Assembly: GCA_031254105.1 (NCBI GenBank)
Contig: JAIRVB010000033.1
Coordinates: 1 to 64,000, forward strand
Reading direction: 5' to 3'
Origin: Chitinispirillales bacterium
GTDB lineage: Bacteria > Fibrobacterota > Chitinivibrionia > Chitinivibrionales > Chitinispirillaceae
Length of the DNA stretch: 64,000 bases
Positions 63,345 through 64,000 of the stretch are shown here, piece by piece. Both the position numbers and the translations under genes were made by a program. How positions within the stretch are numbered: the first letter of the stretch is position 1; each line of letters opens with the position of its first letter. The notes beneath the pieces were generated by a model that saw only the letters and a program-made list of their open reading frames with translations, ran no database searches and was not told where the DNA came from.

Positions 63345-64000
63345 TTAACGCAGCAGCGCGGTAAGGTTCCTGGCGATAGCCATGAAGCACTCCGTTGCTT
63401 TAGGGTTATTCTGAAGAACCACCGGCCCAAGAGTGCGCAGCGATTCACGTATCTCCGGTGTGTAAATAAGATAGCCGATATAGCGAAGCCGCACTGAAAG
63501 GTATTTTTGTACAATTGCGGTAAATCCCTCGCCAACTCTGATCTCATCGGGGCCTCTTACCATATTGAGAATAAGAAATGACTTACGGTTATTAAGCCAC
63601 TCTTCCATTTGTTCAGCTTCCTGAGGATACTTCGCGTTCATTTGCGCAAGCATACTGTCTATCGTTGGAGCCCGCTGACCGCTTTTGTCGGCGGTAAAAT
63701 CCTTTATAAATTTCTGAATCTCATTTCTGCCTGGAAAAAGGCGGACGAGACCCCGGTAGATACCGCTTTTAAGAAATCCATAAGCATTTTCTACAGATGT
63801 AGGCAGACAATCGGTTACTGTAATACTATTTGGAAAGGCAGCAAAAAAATCGGAAACGATGTTGCTGCTGCCCGCTCCCAAATCAACAATTATATAATCC
63901 GCTTTAAGATTTTTTATCCCGCTGAGTATCTTCTGTTTTTGGCCGAAATTAGGATTGGCAAGCTCTAAAAAATCCCCCGCGCCGGAAATAAGCCAGCTTT
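63345..64000 (-). CDS. MinD/ParA-like ATPase, 5' end outside window
   Basis: A partial CDS: the frame stays open to the window edge, giving ~218 codons of C-terminal sequence. ADYIIVDLGAGSSNIVSDFF is the Walker B-type strand of MinD/ParA P-loop ATPases, followed by TVTDCLPTSVENAYGFLK, the region between switch and helix. The P-loop itself lies beyond the edge. The C-terminal half (FLILNMVRGPDEIRVGEGFT, YIGYLIYTPEIRESLRTLGP) is typical of FlhG/MinD-like proteins. A role in flagellar or polar positioning is inference. It precedes rfbD by 15 bases. Confidence 0.8.
   Translation of the reverse strand, partial: SWLISGAGDFLELANPNFGQKQKILSGIKNLKADYIIVDLGAGSSNIVSDFFAAFPNSITVTDCLPTSVENAYGFLKSGIYRGLVRLFPGRNEIQKFIKDFTADKSGQRAPTIDSMLAQMNAKYPQEAEQMEEWLNNRKSFLILNMVRGPDEIRVGEGFTAIVQKYLSVRLRYIGYLIYTPEIRESLRTLGPVVLQNNPKATECFMAIARNLTALLR

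Overview
The window looks like the end of one contig from a Gram-negative bacterium with an outer membrane, probably of the Fibrobacterota/FCB type. This placement is inferred from gene content, not from any marker comparison. The supporting signs are a DUF2723 plus YfhO membrane-protein pair, a class II (B12) ribonucleotide reductase, a STAS/PEGA protein, a Minf_1886-family protein, a beta-barrel-like orphan with a signal peptide, an FHA-ABC transporter next to a Ser/Thr kinase, and a GH5 glucanase. The first 53 bases are a C homopolymer (one G), most likely an assembly or sequencing artefact.

Layout: 54-236 is a possible truncated CDS tail. 241-8177 (minus) holds yfhO-like, DUF2723/TPR, nusB, ribH, ribBA and ribE. 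8400-9380 is a GH5 endoglucanase whose 3' end runs into an accessory block at 9350-15049 (minus): a DUF3791 protein, a DUF3990 ART-like protein, a 1287-aa YobI-like membrane P-loop NTPase and an internally deleted KilA-N gene flanked by direct repeats. 15560-28930 (plus) is largely housekeeping: nrdJ, mgtE, an outer-membrane orphan, an RpoD-family sigma factor, a GGDEF protein, aroE-aroA, and an S41 protease coupled to an alkaline-phosphatase-superfamily phosphodiesterase. 29122-31031 (minus) is asnS-apt.

31102-40757 is a second accessory region: an AT-rich single-chain R-M-S restriction-modification enzyme, two decayed gene remnants, a nitroreductase, fetAB, tRNA-Ser, a decayed IS5-type transposase, a metallo-beta-lactamase-fold protein and an AlkD-like protein. 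Several of these ORFs are followed within about 25 bases by attC-like inverted repeats. 40758-48884 (plus) returns to core genes: trpC-trpF, a DUF4062 ATP-binding protein with a frameshifted tail, hemW, DUF1573, nfo and mnmA. 48939-64000 is mostly minus: tRNA-Phe, Minf_1886, STAS-PEGA, tRNA-Arg, LMW-PTP, tyrS, yraN, a HEPN/MNT pair, the kinase/FHA-ABC/gmk cluster, PAP2, rfbB-rfbD and a MinD/ParA-like ATPase cut by the window edge.

The intergenic regions carry at least three families of short dispersed repeats. One has a constant GTARGG/CC(G or T)C frame around differing palindromic cores and sits in frame inside ribE in one case. One is a ~95-135 bp MITE-like element. One consists of GCAGAAT/CGGAA-type hairpins. 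The most unusual items are the YobI-DUF3990-DUF3791 operon, the fused R-M-S enzyme, the attC-like cassette pattern, the variable-core palindromes, the KilA-N deletion within direct repeats, and a likely AUU start codon on the STAS-PEGA gene.
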